From positions 372,001-436,000 of the forward strand of contig NCIJ01000001.1 of NCBI GenBank assembly GCA_002282015.1: a stretch of 64,000 nt of DNA. Direction: 5' to 3'. This stretch comes from Sulfuricurvum sp. 17-40-25. Its GTDB lineage: Bacteria; Campylobacterota; Campylobacteria; Campylobacterales; Sulfurimonadaceae. The notes below the pieces were generated by a model. It worked only from the letters and a program-made list of their open reading frames with translations. It ran no database searches and had not been told where the DNA came from. Shown piece by piece: positions 1 to 9,481 of this stretch. A program made the translations under genes and the position numbers. Each line of letters opens with the position of its first letter. Within the stretch, counting starts at the first letter, position 1.

Positions 1-1
1 A

Positions 2-487
2 ATCGCGATTAAAGCCGCACTTACAGGACATATGGTTATCTCGACCCTGCATACCAATGATGCAATCAGTGCAATTACCCGTATGTCCGATATGGGGATA
101 CAACCCTATCTTATCAGTGGGGCAGTCGTAGCCATACAAGCGCAGCGGTTGGTTCGAAAGATTTGTCACTTCTGTAAAAAAGAAGCAGATATCCCCACAT
201 CATTAAGAGAAGAATACGCTGCCATTATCCCTGCTGGTACTGTTTTTTATACAGGGGCTGGCTGTAAAGAGTGTAATGGTTCCGGATATATGGGACGTGA
301 AATGATTTGTGAAGTATTGGTTATTTCGGAAGAAATATCAAGCATGATCGCTCGTGAAGCAGCTAAAGACGATATTTTTAAGCAAGCAAGAGAAGAAGGC
401 TTTATGGGAATGTTTGAAAACGGGATGAATAAAGCCATAGAAGGTATCACAACAATAGATGAAATATTAAAGGTGGCCAAAGGATGA
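2..487 (+). CDS. Type II secretion / type IV pilus assembly ATPase (GspE/PilB family), 5'-truncated
   Basis: C-terminal part of a hexameric secretion or pilus ATPase; the gene starts left of the window and the frame is open from base 2. The segment reading AIKAALTGH followed by STLHTNDA is the family's conserved Asp/His box region just after Walker B. A tetracysteine zinc element follows (CHFC ... GCKEC), as in GspE and PilB C-terminal domains. These ATPases power pseudopilus or pilus assembly at the cytoplasmic face and act with a GspF/PilC platform protein. That partner is encoded directly downstream and overlaps by 4 bases, so the two are co-transcribed. Whether the system secretes proteins or builds pili cannot be told from this fragment. 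Confidence 0.93.
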   Translation: MAIKAALTGHMVISTLHTNDAISAITRMSDMGIQPYLISGAVVAIQAQRLVRKICHFCKKEADIPTSLREEYAAIIPAGTVFYTGAGCKECNGSGYMGREMICEVLVISEEISSMIAREAAKDDIFKQAREEGFMGMFENGMNKAIEGITTIDEILKVAKG

Positions 488-1731
488 AGTACTTTCTCGT
501 AACCGTTCTAAGTAAAGGTAAAAAAACCGATCATGGCGTGTATGCTGAAAATAAAAAAGAGGCACAATATCTTGCCAAAATAAAACACTCTGGCATGATT
601 TTAAAAGCCGTTGAAACAGCCGCTCCCCTCGAGGATCAATTCAAAGCCTTTAAAGACAATTTGTTGGCAAATTTTAAAAAACGAAAATTAAAACCCGATA
701 GCCTTATCGCCGCCATACGTCAATTAGCCGTTATGACGAATGCCGGTATTTCTATTCATGATTCGATGCATGAAATTGCAGATGCAACCAATGATGAAAC
801 ACTCAAAGCTGTTTTAGATGGAATGGCAGAAGATATTAACTCTGGACTTAGTCTCTCCCATACAGCTGCTAAATACAGTTTTGAACTAGGAACACTCTCT
901 CTAGCCATGATCGAACTGGGAGAAAAAACCGGTAATATGGCAGAAGCCCTGCATAAACTCGCTGACATGCTTGAAGAGATTCGACGTAATATCATCAAGT
1001 TTAAAAAAGCAATGGCCTATCCTCGAAACGTCATGATCGCGATGGCAGTTGCATTTACGATTTTGATTTCGTACGTTGTTCCACAGTTTAAAACTATTTT
1101 TGAACAGCTTGGGGCAGAACTTCCAATGCCTACTTTGATTCTCCTCTTCTTAGAACATCTATTTAATACCTATGGTTTGTATGTGCTGGCAGGATTATTC
1201 GCGTTTTTCATGGCATTTCGCTACATGTTAGATCACAACCAAGAATTTAAGTACAAATGGCATCAAACGCTTCTAAAACTCTACTTGATCAAAAACATCA
1301 TTATGTTTTCCACTCTGAGTCGTTTTACCCTTGTATTCTCAGAACTCGTACGCGCTGGTATCCCAATTGCCGAAGCACTAGAAACATCTGTCGCTATGAT
1401 CGACAACCTCCCCTTACGAGAACGGTTACTTATCGTCCGTTCAACCGTTGAAAAGGGAGGGTCATTGCATTCGGGACTTAAAGAAACAAAGCTCTTTGAA
1501 AACATGATTATCCAAATGATATCGGCCGGAGAATCAAGCGGTTCTCTGGATGCCATGCTTGAGAAAGTCATGGAGTATTACAAAATGCGCTTTGATGCTA
1601 TTATTGACGGTCTATCCGAAGCAATCGAGCCAATTATGCTCTTTATGATCGCGGGTATGGTTATTTTGCTGGCACTGGGAATTTTCTTACCGATGTGGTC
1701 CATGGGAGATGCCGTTCAAGGGCGGCATTAA
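484..1731 (+). CDS. Type II secretion / type IV pilus inner-membrane platform protein (GspF/PilC family)
   Basis: 415 aa, normal for GspF/PilC. It has two repeated T2SF domains, each helical and followed by hydrophobic segments. Segments near residues 180-200 and 235-255 and at the C terminus (about 385-405) are the three expected membrane spans. Family hallmarks are visible: a GELSG/G-E-K-T-G type motif ([13 protein letters not shown], with [12 protein letters not shown] in the second repeat) and MAYPR before the first span. It anchors the assembly ATPase and the growing pseudopilus or pilus. The start overlaps the ATPase stop (ATGA). A rho-independent terminator follows the stop codon. Confidence 0.93.
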   Translation: MKYFLVTVLSKGKKTDHGVYAENKKEAQYLAKIKHSGMILKAVETAAPLEDQFKAFKDNLLANFKKRKLKPDSLIAAIRQLAVMTNAGISIHDSMHEIADATNDETLKAVLDGMAEDINSGLSLSHTAAKYSFELGTLSLAMIELGEKTGNMAEALHKLADMLEEIRRNIIKFKKAMAYPRNVMIAMAVAFTILISYVVPQFKTIFEQLGAELPMPTLILLFLEHLFNTYGLYVLAGLFAFFMAFRYMLDHNQEFKYKWHQTLLKLYLIKNIIMFSTLSRFTLVFSELVRAGIPIAEALETSVAMIDNLPLRERLLIVRSTVEKGGSLHSGLKETKLFENMIIQMISAGESSGSLDAMLEKVMEYYKMRFDAIIDGLSEAIEPIMLFMIAGMVILLALGIFLPMWSMGDAVQGRH

Positions 1732-1739
1732 AAAGAAGA

Positions 1740-1763
1740 AGGTTTATTCAACCTCTTTTTTTT
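1740..1763 (+). terminator. Rho-independent terminator of the gspE-gspF operon
   Basis: Five-base stem AGGTT / AACCT with a TATTC loop, followed by a run of T (CTTTTTTTT) on the plus strand, nine bases after the gspF stop. It lies over the last codons of the convergent helicase gene. The short stem makes this moderate evidence. Confidence 0.5.
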
Positions 1764-3816
1764 CAATCATCTTCGTATACGCTTCATCTGGTGGAATCAA
1801 GCCAGCTTCGTAAATAAATTGTGAGGGGACAAAACTCGTTTGCTTGATCTTATCGTATTTTGCGTAACTCAAAAACAAACGGTCTTTTGCTCTGGTCACT
1901 GCCACATAAAAAAGCCGTCTCTCCTCTTCGATACTGCCACTACGGCTCATTAGCTTTCGATTTGGAAATCGTCCATCCATGAGGTCAATGACATATACTT
2001 CTTCGTATTCCAATCCTTTGGATGCATGAATACTCAGAAGATGTACCCCTTCTCCTTGCGTTAGATCCTGAGAACCCAACACCATCGCATTCAAAAATCG
2101 CTCAAGCTCTTTATAGGGTCTGGAAAGCTCAAATAAAAGAGTACATTTACGACGAATCCGTTCTTTGGACTCTTCTTTTACTTTTTCGTCTACTGAACCA
2201 TTTTCCGTCATGGCACGTCGATGCGATAGTGATTCGATAACATGTGCGTACAAGGATGACACTGCAATTTTTTGCACAGCTTCTTTGGGCTCTTTAACAT
2301 CTCTCAATTTTCGAAAAAGGATAAAGAGATCGTGTAAAAAGGATGCCGATTCTTTGGTTAGTTTTGCATGTTTTAAGATCGGATTAGACATAAAGTTCGG
2401 ATCTAATCCAAGTTTTGCAAATCTTCCGGCACTTCCCAACTCCGAATAATCATCAAACAATCCTAACTGATGGTTCAGCCGTCGTTTTTCAAATGGATTC
2501 GTAATCGATGTATCAGGATTATAAAGCCCTCGTAAAAATGATCCATTACCCAGCTTTTGCAGTGCGATAAAGAGTTCTTTGGCGATGGCGCTTCCGATTC
2601 CTTTTGCGTAATCGAACAGGTGGATAAACGCCATCATGTCAGATTCATTGACGATCAGGGTGAAAATATCCAAAAGCGCTTTGATCTCTTTGGAATCAAA
2701 AAAACTCACGCCGCCTCGTCTTCGACATGCGATTCCAAGCTCCCGTAACGTCGCCTCTATTCCATCTGCAGAAGCATTATTACGAAAAATAACGGCTATT
2801 TCTTCTCGATTGGTGGACGAATCACCAATAGCACGTGCAATACCGTGATATTGATCAAATAGTTCTTCATAGATTAACAAGGCAGGGCTTTGCGCCTCTT
2901 GGGTCCGTGTGACTTCCAATGCCTTTGGATAAATACGCTCATTATACGCAATGACTTTATTGGCTAAAGAAAGAATTGGTATCGTTGAGCGGTAGTTTTT
3001 ATTGAGAGTATACACTTGTGCATCAGGATGTTTTTTACTAAATGAGCCAATGATAGAGATATCCGCTCCGTTAAATGCATAGATACTTTGATCGTAATCC
3101 CCCACACAAAACAAAGAGGGTGGCTTCATCGCTTCAACCAACGTCCCTTGAAGGGCATTGGTATCTTGATATTCATCAATCAAAATTTCTTTATAGCCTA
3201 AATCATTTTCCGAAGCCAACGTACGCATCAACAAAAGAAGATCATTAAAATTGACAAAACCGTACTCTTTTTTAAGAGCTTCAAATTCATCAATGATATC
3301 TGCATAAATGGCCGCATATACAGCATGCTCATCTTGTCGGGTAAGTATCCATTCCTCAAAATTAGTCGCTATCTCTGTATTTTGATAATACGAATAAACG
3401 TCATAGAGATAATTCGCCCCATAGGCAGGCGTTGCACAATCTATATGGGTAAAAATTCTTTTTTCATAGACACTTCGAAAAAGAGTTTTAAGCTCTCGCG
3501 GCTGTTTAAGAACAACCTTCCCTTCTTTACGCTTTAACCACCGATAGCTAATCGCATGAAAGGTCCCTGCATCAATCTTTGAGGCAACCTCTTTACCAAA
3601 AATAGCTGCCACACGTTCTACCATTTCTGCCGCTGCTTTATTGGTGAATGTCAGCAGCATAATTTCTTCGGGTTTAACGTCTTGAGAAAGGAGATAACCT
3701 ATACGGCCTACGATTGTGGATGTTTTACCTGTGCCTGCAGAGGCGATAATGAGATTATGGCCATAGGAAGCGGTTGCAGCAGTATATTGCTGCGGATTGA
3801 GGCGAGAGAGAGGCAA
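1744..3816 (-). CDS. ATP-dependent DNA helicase, UvrD/Rep/PcrA family (superfamily 1A)
   Basis: 690 aa, usual size for UvrD/Rep. SF1 helicase motifs occur in order: Walker A ASAGTGKTSTI near residue 30, motif Ia TFTNKAAAEM, motif II DEYQDT near 220, motif III GDYDQSIYAFNGAD, motif IV NYRST, motif V SIHASKGLEYEEVY and motif VI FYVAVTRAKDRL. Such 3'-5' translocases act in mismatch or excision repair and at stalled forks. The sequence alone does not say whether this is UvrD, Rep or PcrA. The start codon is TTG (leading to MPLSRLNPQQ), chosen because an AAGGAA Shine-Dalgarno lies just upstream and the protein begins right at the family's N-terminal LNPQQ motif. It lies downstream of fliW in the same orientation. 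Confidence 0.92.
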   Translation of the reverse strand: MPLSRLNPQQYTAATASYGHNLIIASAGTGKTSTIVGRIGYLLSQDVKPEEIMLLTFTNKAAAEMVERVAAIFGKEVASKIDAGTFHAISYRWLKRKEGKVVLKQPRELKTLFRSVYEKRIFTHIDCATPAYGANYLYDVYSYYQNTEIATNFEEWILTRQDEHAVYAAIYADIIDEFEALKKEYGFVNFNDLLLLMRTLASENDLGYKEILIDEYQDTNALQGTLVEAMKPPSLFCVGDYDQSIYAFNGADISIIGSFSKKHPDAQVYTLNKNYRSTIPILSLANKVIAYNERIYPKALEVTRTQEAQSPALLIYEELFDQYHGIARAIGDSSTNREEIAVIFRNNASADGIEATLRELGIACRRRGGVSFFDSKEIKALLDIFTLIVNESDMMAFIHLFDYAKGIGSAIAKELFIALQKLGNGSFLRGLYNPDTSITNPFEKRRLNHQLGLFDDYSELGSAGRFAKLGLDPNFMSNPILKHAKLTKESASFLHDLFILFRKLRDVKEPKEAVQKIAVSSLYAHVIESLSHRRAMTENGSVDEKVKEESKERIRRKCTLLFELSRPYKELERFLNAMVLGSQDLTQGEGVHLLSIHASKGLEYEEVYVIDLMDGRFPNRKLMSRSGSIEEERRLFYVAVTRAKDRLFLSYAKYDKIKQTSFVPSQFIYEAGLIPPDEAYTKMIEKKEVE

Positions 3817-3848
3817 AGTTTTCCTTATACCTCGTTATGGAGGCGATA

Positions 3849-4232
3849 TTATGGTCGAAATGTCTTTAACGAAACAGCCACACCAAACTCACTGTGGACA
3901 TCCGAATCTAAAACGGCTTGTGCCATTGACCCATTGCCTTGATTAAAGATCAACGGTGCCATAAAATTAATACGTGATTCATCAAGCGGATCTTGAACGA
4001 TCATCATATTATATACAACCACTTTTGAATCCTCGTTGATGTCCAACAACTCACGAATATCTTTGGGTACATCAAAAGAATATTCACGAAGCATATACGG
4101 ATTTACGACTGTGAAGCTCGTCTTCTCATCATCACAACTCTTTAAGGTTGAAAAAAGCTCATCAATTTCACTCAATTCTACCTTTGAAATTTTGTCAAAG
4201 CCTAAAATTGTAGATTTTACATTGTATTGCAT
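3849..4232 (-). CDS. fliW: Flagellar assembly factor FliW
   Basis: 127 aa, typical FliW length. The order of conserved segments matches FliW: GFDKISKVELSEID near the N terminus, the central NPYMLREYSFDVP and the C-terminal NFMAPLIFNQ. In Campylobacter and Bacillus, FliW binds flagellin and also antagonises CsrA, linking flagellin translation to filament assembly; that role is inferred here by homology. A good Shine-Dalgarno (AAAGGAT) precedes the ATG. It stands alone upstream of the helicase gene and is divergent from valS, not inside a flagellar cluster. Confidence 0.88.
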   Translation of the reverse strand: MQYNVKSTILGFDKISKVELSEIDELFSTLKSCDDEKTSFTVVNPYMLREYSFDVPKDIRELLDINEDSKVVVYNMMIVQDPLDESRINFMAPLIFNQGNGSMAQAVLDSDVHSEFGVAVSLKTFRP

Positions 4233-4288
4233 GGTGGTATCCTTTACCTGAATTAGATATTTCTAGCAAATTCTATTCCTCTAAATTT

Positions 4289-4297
4289 TGGTATAAT
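4289..4297 (+). promoter_or_regulatory. Probable sigma-70 promoter of valS (extended -10)
   Basis: TTGGTATAAT, a near-perfect extended -10, sits 29 bases before the valS start in the fliW/valS divergent gap. No convincing -35 is visible, which is normal for Campylobacterota promoters. Confidence 0.6.
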
Positions 4298-4325
4298 TGC
4301 AAACATTTTTGCTCAAGGCTCCTTT

Positions 4326-6944
4326 ATGTCATCTACTCATTACGATCCCAAGAATATCGAAGAAACTTTTTACCCACTGTGGGAGAATCGCGGACTTTTT
4401 GAAGTGGATGGTAACAAAGCCATCGTAAAACCCAACAAACATTTTGCCATCATGATGCCTCCACCCAATGTCACAGGACGTTTACACATCGGTCACGGTC
4501 TTACCTTTACCCTCCAAGACATCATCGTCCGCTACAAACGTATGGATGGGTATGCAACTCTATGGCAGCCGGGAACCGATCATGCCGGTATTGCGACTCA
4601 AAACGTTGTTGAAAAGCAACTCCTTGCTGAGGGAAAGACCAAAGAAGAACTCGGACGTGACGCTTTCCTAAAACGTGTTTGGGAATGGAAAGAAGAAAGC
4701 GGCGGGATCATGGTCTCTCAACTAAGAAAGCTAGGAGTATCTCCTGCATGGAGCCGTGAACGTTTCACGATGGATGAGGGGCTTAAAACCTCAGTCAAAG
4801 AAGCATTTGTCCATCTCTACAACCAAAACCTTATTATCCGTGGAAACTACATGGTCAACTGGTGTACACACGATGGTGCACTCAGTGATATCGAAGTGGA
4901 GCACGAAGAGCATCAAGGCCATTTTTACCATATGCGCTACGCCTTCAGCGATGGCAGCGGCCACATTACGGTAGCTACAACGCGTCCTGAGACCTATTTT
5001 GGGGATACGGCTATCATGGTTCACCCTGATGATGAGCGCTATACCCACCTCATCGGGAAAAGTGTCACATTGCCTCTCATCAACCGTGATATCAAGATCA
5101 TCGCAGATACCCACGTAGATAAAGAGTTCGGAACCGGTGTGGTCAAAGTAACCCCAGCGCATGATACTAATGACTACGAAGTCGGAAAACGTCACGATCT
5201 AGAGTTCATCACTGTATTTGACGAAAAAGGAATACTGAATCAGCATGCAGGTGAGTTTGAAGGACTAGAGCGTCTTGCAGCACGTGAGGTCATCGTAAAA
5301 CGTCTCACCGAAACAGGATTTATTGAAAAAGTCGAAGATCACGTCCACCAAGTAGGACACTGTTATCGCTGTAAAAACATCGTAGAGCCTTATATCTCAA
5401 AACAATGGTTTGTCCGTAACGAGATCGCACGCGGTTCTATTGATAAAACCAATGAAGGGCTAGCACAGTTTTTCCCTCCTCATTGGATAAACAGCTACAA
5501 CTCGTGGATGGGAGAACTACGTGATTGGTGTATTTCTCGCCAGCTGTGGTGGGGACATCGTATCCCGGTTTTTTACTGCAACGATTGCGATCACGAATGG
5601 GCAAGTCTTGAAGAACACCCGGGTACATGTCCACATTGTGCGAGCACCTCATTTACCCAAGACCCTGATGTTTTGGACACCTGGTTCAGTTCCGCTCTAT
5701 GGCCATTTTCAACATTAGGCTGGGGAAATGGTGACGTTACTGCCGATGCCCTTTTCCAAAGCGAAGACATGGCGAAGTTTTATCCTAACAGTCTTTTGAT
5801 TACCGGATTTGACATCCTCTTTTTCTGGGTAGCGCGTATGATGATGATGGGAGAGACCTTTACGGGTGAACTGCCGTTTAAACACATCTATTTGCATGCG
5901 CTTGTTCGTGATGAAAACGGTCAAAAGATGTCCAAGTCCAAGGGCAATGTCATCGACCCTCTGGATATGATCGAAAAATACAGTGCGGATGCATTACGAT
6001 TTACCCTCGCCGTCCTTGCAGCACAAGGACGCGACATCCGTCTAAGTAACGATCGATTGGAACAAAGCCGCAATTTCACCAACAAACTGTTCAATGCCAG
6101 CAAGTTTTTACAGATGAATACTCCGACATTCAAAGACCTAAAAGATCAAGAGATCACAACACCGTTGGGTCGCTACATGCTCAGTCGCTTCCATGCGGCC
6201 ACTGCTGAGACACGCGCCTTTTTAGACGAATACCGCTTTAACGATGCCGCTACGGTCCTCTACCGCTTCTTGTGGAATGAGTTTTGTGACTGGGGCATTG
6301 AGCTTGGGAAAGCGAGCAAAGACAGCGTAGAGGAGCTGGGAAGTATCTTTAAAGAGTCTATGAAGCTCCTACACCCGTTTATGCCGTTTATCACCGAATA
6401 CCTCTATCATGAGCTCTCAGGAACAACGCTTGAAGCGGGTGAGTCTATCATGGTCATGCAATACCCAGAAAACACGACTACGGATGAGGGAATCGAAGCC
6501 GAGTTTGCCATTATCATGGATGCGATCATAACCATTCGCCGTGCGAAAACACTCGTGGACCTTGGGAATCAAAAAATCCCTCTGGCGTATGTCAAATGCA
6601 GCGGTGACCACTCTATGATGGAACCGTTCATCGCACGACTTGGAAAAGTTGAAGCGCTCAAATTCACCGATGTCAAAGTAAACAACTCCATCAGTGACAT
6701 AGGCGAATGCGTCGAAGTGTACCTACCAACCGATGCCATTGACCTAAGCCCGATCATTGACCGCTTGACAAAACAGCGTGAAAAACTGCAAAAAGAAGCC
6801 GATAAACTCACAGGTATGCTTTCCAATGAGCGTTTTGTTGCCAATGCACCTGAAGCCGTTATCACTGAAAATCGTAATGGTTTAGCGGATGCGCAAGACA
6901 AAATTGAAAAAATAACCGTTCAACTCTCCTCTTTGGAAAACTAA
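4326..6944 (+). CDS. valS: Valyl-tRNA synthetase
   Basis: 872 aa class I aminoacyl-tRNA synthetase. The HIGH motif occurs as HIGHGLTFT near residue 55, preceded by the PPPNVTG signature of the ValRS/IleRS/LeuRS group. The KMSKS motif occurs as QKMSKSKGNVIDP near 530. The editing (CP1) domain lies between, with TTRPETYFGDTA near 215, and there is an internal zinc-type cysteine cluster (CNDCDHEW ... CPHC). The C-terminal 60 residues are a coiled coil, the ValRS-specific tRNA-binding arm. It charges tRNA-Val and hydrolyses Thr-tRNA-Val. The following gene overlaps its last base. Confidence 0.97.
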   Translation: MSSTHYDPKNIEETFYPLWENRGLFEVDGNKAIVKPNKHFAIMMPPPNVTGRLHIGHGLTFTLQDIIVRYKRMDGYATLWQPGTDHAGIATQNVVEKQLLAEGKTKEELGRDAFLKRVWEWKEESGGIMVSQLRKLGVSPAWSRERFTMDEGLKTSVKEAFVHLYNQNLIIRGNYMVNWCTHDGALSDIEVEHEEHQGHFYHMRYAFSDGSGHITVATTRPETYFGDTAIMVHPDDERYTHLIGKSVTLPLINRDIKIIADTHVDKEFGTGVVKVTPAHDTNDYEVGKRHDLEFITVFDEKGILNQHAGEFEGLERLAAREVIVKRLTETGFIEKVEDHVHQVGHCYRCKNIVEPYISKQWFVRNEIARGSIDKTNEGLAQFFPPHWINSYNSWMGELRDWCISRQLWWGHRIPVFYCNDCDHEWASLEEHPGTCPHCASTSFTQDPDVLDTWFSSALWPFSTLGWGNGDVTADALFQSEDMAKFYPNSLLITGFDILFFWVARMMMMGETFTGELPFKHIYLHALVRDENGQKMSKSKGNVIDPLDMIEKYSADALRFTLAVLAAQGRDIRLSNDRLEQSRNFTNKLFNASKFLQMNTPTFKDLKDQEITTPLGRYMLSRFHAATAETRAFLDEYRFNDAATVLYRFLWNEFCDWGIELGKASKDSVEELGSIFKESMKLLHPFMPFITEYLYHELSGTTLEAGESIMVMQYPENTTTDEGIEAEFAIIMDAIITIRRAKTLVDLGNQKIPLAYVKCSGDHSMMEPFIARLGKVEALKFTDVKVNNSISDIGECVEVYLPTDAIDLSPIIDRLTKQREKLQKEADKLTGMLSNERFVANAPEAVITENRNGLADAQDKIEKITVQLSSLEN

Positions 6945-7345
6945 TGCAATTTCGTGAACTCTCCTCCAGTGAACTCGAGGGGGGTTATCACCTTCTTACC
7001 ACCCTTCGTATCGATTTAACTGAAGACGATTTTTTGACCTATATTACGGCACAGCATCCTCAAACCTATCGACCTATTGGTGCATACCAGCGAGGGGAAC
7101 TCGCCGTTTATGCAGGAGTCAGCATTCATGAGAATCTCGAACTCGGACGTTACTTACTGATCGATGATCTAGTAGCAAGCGATAATCATACCCATTATGT
7201 TCGTGAAATGATCGACTACCTATGCGACTACGCAAAAATGCACAAATGCACTTCCATCATTTCATGGGGAAAACAAAGAGGGTTACAATTAAGTGATCTA
7301 ATAGAATTCCGTCCCAAAAGAGATGGATTTATAAAAGTATTGTAA
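6944..7345 (+). CDS. GNAT-family-like protein, possible N-acetyltransferase
   Basis: 133 aa. The start overlaps the valS stop by one base, so it is translated from the same message. Size and fold pattern resemble GNAT acetyltransferases: an N-terminal helix pair, strands ending in LGRYLLIDDLVA, which fits the beta-4 strand where acetyl-CoA binds, then a long helix and a final strand with WGKQRGLQLSDL. The usual acetyl-CoA signature (Q/RxxGxG/A) is not clear, so activity is uncertain. The substrate is unknown. No membrane segment or signal peptide is present. Confidence 0.6.
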   Translation: MQFRELSSSELEGGYHLLTTLRIDLTEDDFLTYITAQHPQTYRPIGAYQRGELAVYAGVSIHENLELGRYLLIDDLVASDNHTHYVREMIDYLCDYAKMHKCTSIISWGKQRGLQLSDLIEFRPKRDGFIKVL

Positions 7346-7423
7346 ATAAAACTAAAAACACTTTTATTATCTTCTTAACAATGAGCCTCTGATATACTTT
7401 TACACTCAGATTAAAGGGATAGT

Positions 7424-8107
7424 ATGGAACTTTGTGTCGCACTTGATTTACCTTCGATGGACGAAAACTTGGCTCTTATTGAAAAGATAAAAGCGTATCC
7501 GATATGGTTAAAAGTAGGTCTTCGCTCTTACATACGCGATGGAGAACCGTTCATTCATGCGATCAAATCTATCAATCCCGACTTTAAGATCTTTTTGGAT
7601 CTTAAGCTCTACGATATTCCCAACACCATGGCCGATGCCGCTGAATCCATCATGGGGCTAGGTGTGAATATGTTTAACATCCATGCTTCTGCAGGTCCAA
7701 AAGCAATGCGTGAAGTAATGGCACGAATAGCATCCTACAAGAACCGTCCATTGGTTCTAGCCGTAACCGCCCTCACCTCTTTTGAAGAAAATGAGTTTAC
7801 CCACGTTTATGAAAAAGGAATTGCTGCCAAAGCTGATCAGTTCGCACAAGATGCTCACCAAGCAGGACTTGATGGTGTTGTATGCAGTGCCTATGAAAGT
7901 AAATCGATTAAATCCCTTACCGCTGCTGGCTTTATAACACTTACTCCCGGTATCCGTCCTTTTGGTGAAGATGCAGGAGATCAGCAACGTGTGGCAACCA
8001 TCCAAACGGCTCACGATGAAAAAGTGGATTTTATCGTTGTAGGACGCCCAATCTATAAAGCTCAAAACCCAGCCCAAGTAGTAGAATCTATCCTAAGAGA
8101 ACTTTAA
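7424..8107 (+). CDS. pyrF: Orotidine 5'-phosphate decarboxylase
   Basis: 227 aa, the typical bacterial length. It decarboxylates OMP to UMP, the last step of de novo pyrimidine synthesis. The catalytic DxKxxDI tetrad is visible as DLKLYDIPNTMADA near residues 58-71. The phosphate-binding loops near the C terminus (TPGIRPFG and VGRPIYKA) are intact. An AAAGGGA Shine-Dalgarno precedes the ATG, and a GATATACT-like -10 lies about 35 bases upstream. It is the last protein gene before the two tRNA genes. Confidence 0.95.
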   Translation: MELCVALDLPSMDENLALIEKIKAYPIWLKVGLRSYIRDGEPFIHAIKSINPDFKIFLDLKLYDIPNTMADAAESIMGLGVNMFNIHASAGPKAMREVMARIASYKNRPLVLAVTALTSFEENEFTHVYEKGIAAKADQFAQDAHQAGLDGVVCSAYESKSIKSLTAAGFITLTPGIRPFGEDAGDQQRVATIQTAHDEKVDFIVVGRPIYKAQNPAQVVESILREL

Positions 8108-8147
8108 AAAAACCCCTACTTTAAGGTACTTGTTATTTATACGTCAG

Positions 8148-8153
8148 TATAAT
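8148..8153 (+). promoter_or_regulatory. Probable -10 element of the tRNA-Ser/tRNA-Gly transcript
   Basis: Perfect TATAAT 17 bases before the mature 5' end of tRNA-Ser, in an AT-rich gap after pyrF. A -35 hexamer at proper spacing is not evident. Confidence 0.55.
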
Positions 8154-8170
8154 TGCGACCTACTACAAAT

Positions 8171-8260
8171 GGACGAGTAGGAAAGCGGCTGAATCCACCT
8201 CCCTGCTAAGGAGACGTACTGGCAACGGTACCGAGAGTTCGAATCTCTCCTCGTCCGCCA
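8171..8260 (+). tRNA. tRNA-Ser (anticodon GCU)
   Basis: 90-base class II tRNA with a long variable arm. The acceptor stem GGACGAG pairs with CTCGTCC, followed by discriminator G and an encoded CCA. The anticodon loop CTGCTAA gives GCU at 8205-8207, reading AGC/AGU codons. The T arm GAGAGTTCGAATCTCTC is intact. Confidence 0.95.
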
Positions 8261-8284
8261 CCAATCATAAATTATGTTTTTTAC

Positions 8285-8363
<79 letters not shown>

Positions 8364-8470
8364 TTTTAGTTCAATGCAAACACCTATTCAACAAATTAAC
8401 TGTAATCATATAATTTTTATTACGCCATTTTTTCCCTTGAACCTTATCAAGAGAATCATCGTGATGATGT

Positions 8471-8917
8471 TTAGTTTTGAAGGACCTGTGAAGTTAATGC
8501 TTCAAGGATATATTTTAACTGATCAATGGTTTTACATTGGTCGAGGCCAAAATCATGTTTAAATGATTCAGGATTTCTGTACGCAATCCATGTGCGATGA
8601 TCACTGTCTTCATAGACCACTACTCTCAAGGGCAAATCAAGTCCTGCAGCAGGGTCCATCAGCATGATATTTGTTCCTACTTGAGGTTTTCCGAATACAA
8701 TCACACTATTCTCATTCATCTGCATACCCACTTCTGTGGCATTAGCCTTGTGATCAATTCTAGCGAATATCTCCATACCTTTGCTCTTCAACAACAATTC
8801 GAAACGATTCATTGTCGTCTCAACATCGTATTTACTAGCTTTTTTTACAATTTCTCCGGCTAGACTAGTTGCTGGCATTACTAATGCCAAACCGATGATA
8901 AGTGAGATAAGCTTCAA
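8471..8917 (-). CDS. Exported DUF302-family protein
   Basis: 148 aa. A signal peptide is evident (MKLISLIIGLALVMPATSLAGE; cleavage probably after SLA). The mature part has the DUF302 pattern: an N-terminal segment with ETTMNRFELLLKSKGMEIFARIDHKANA, then FGKPQVGTNIMLMDPAAGLDLP and a closing VAYRNP-like segment (IAYRNPESF). DUF302 proteins are small soluble proteins of unknown function, often periplasmic in sulfur-metabolising bacteria. The gene lies between the two tRNA-Gly repeat copies and may be cargo of a decayed element. AT-rich sequence surrounds it, and there is a GGAG Shine-Dalgarno. Confidence 0.8.
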   Translation of the reverse strand: MKLISLIIGLALVMPATSLAGEIVKKASKYDVETTMNRFELLLKSKGMEIFARIDHKANATEVGMQMNENSVIVFGKPQVGTNIMLMDPAAGLDLPLRVVVYEDSDHRTWIAYRNPESFKHDFGLDQCKTIDQLKYILEALTSQVLQN

Positions 8918-9165
8918 TGGAGACTCCTTATTTTAATGTAATGATATCGTATGTGAATCCAAATTTCTAGTTGAAGGTTGTCTGTCTAAATCTGTATGAA
9001 ATTGCTATGCAAGCATATCGATACTTAAACCGCCTGCGATTGAAAATACTTACCATAATTTTTAGATTTTGCATAAATTTATTTGTATAAATTTTAATCA
9101 ATACTATATTAAATTTACTTTTTTTTAGCTACACTTACGTTCATATTTAAATTGGAGTAATGATA

Positions 9166-9378
9166 ATGAACTATATGCCTTATGCCCAACTCAGAACAAT
9201 TGATGGTGAAGAGGTCAAAATGTATACAAAACCGGAGTTTGAAACCATTTTATTAACTATTAAAACAAAAAAATCTATGAAAAACAATCGACTATTTTAT
9301 ACTATAGAAGAAACTATAAAAAGTAATGGACTACATCTCTTTAAAGATGATTATTTTGAAGTCTCATCTAAGGACTAA
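9166..9378 (+). CDS. Small hypothetical protein inside the tRNA-Gly-bounded segment
   Basis: 70 aa, not recognised. The ATG at 9166 is preferred over the in-frame ATG at 9160 because a GGAG at 9154-9157 is 8 bases from the former and only 2 from the latter. The protein is soluble, lysine-rich and mixed alpha/beta, with no signal peptide, membrane span or cysteine. It ends 10 bases before the second tRNA-Gly repeat copy. The 240 bases upstream, back to the DUF302 start, are very AT-rich and show no other gene. It could be a remnant cargo gene of an integrated element. Confidence 0.5.
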   Translation: MNYMPYAQLRTIDGEEVKMYTKPEFETILLTIKTKKSMKNNRLFYTIEETIKSNGLHLFKDDYFEVSSKD

Positions 9379-9387
9379 ATACCGTTT

Positions 9388-9448
<61 letters not shown>

Positions 9449-9481
9449 ATTATTTACTTCAATAATCACAAATGCCGTAAA

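Noticed and set aside
3849-4325. A flagellar sigma-28 or sigma-54 promoter in front of fliW
   Set aside because: No TAAAG-N15-GCCGATAA-like or GG-N10-GC pattern was found; only general sigma-70-type AT-rich sequence is present.
4791-5195. 134-aa open frame antisense to valS
   Set aside because: It lies wholly within the ValRS coding region, has no ribosome site and its protein shows no recognisable pattern. Similar antisense frames occur inside most long genes here.
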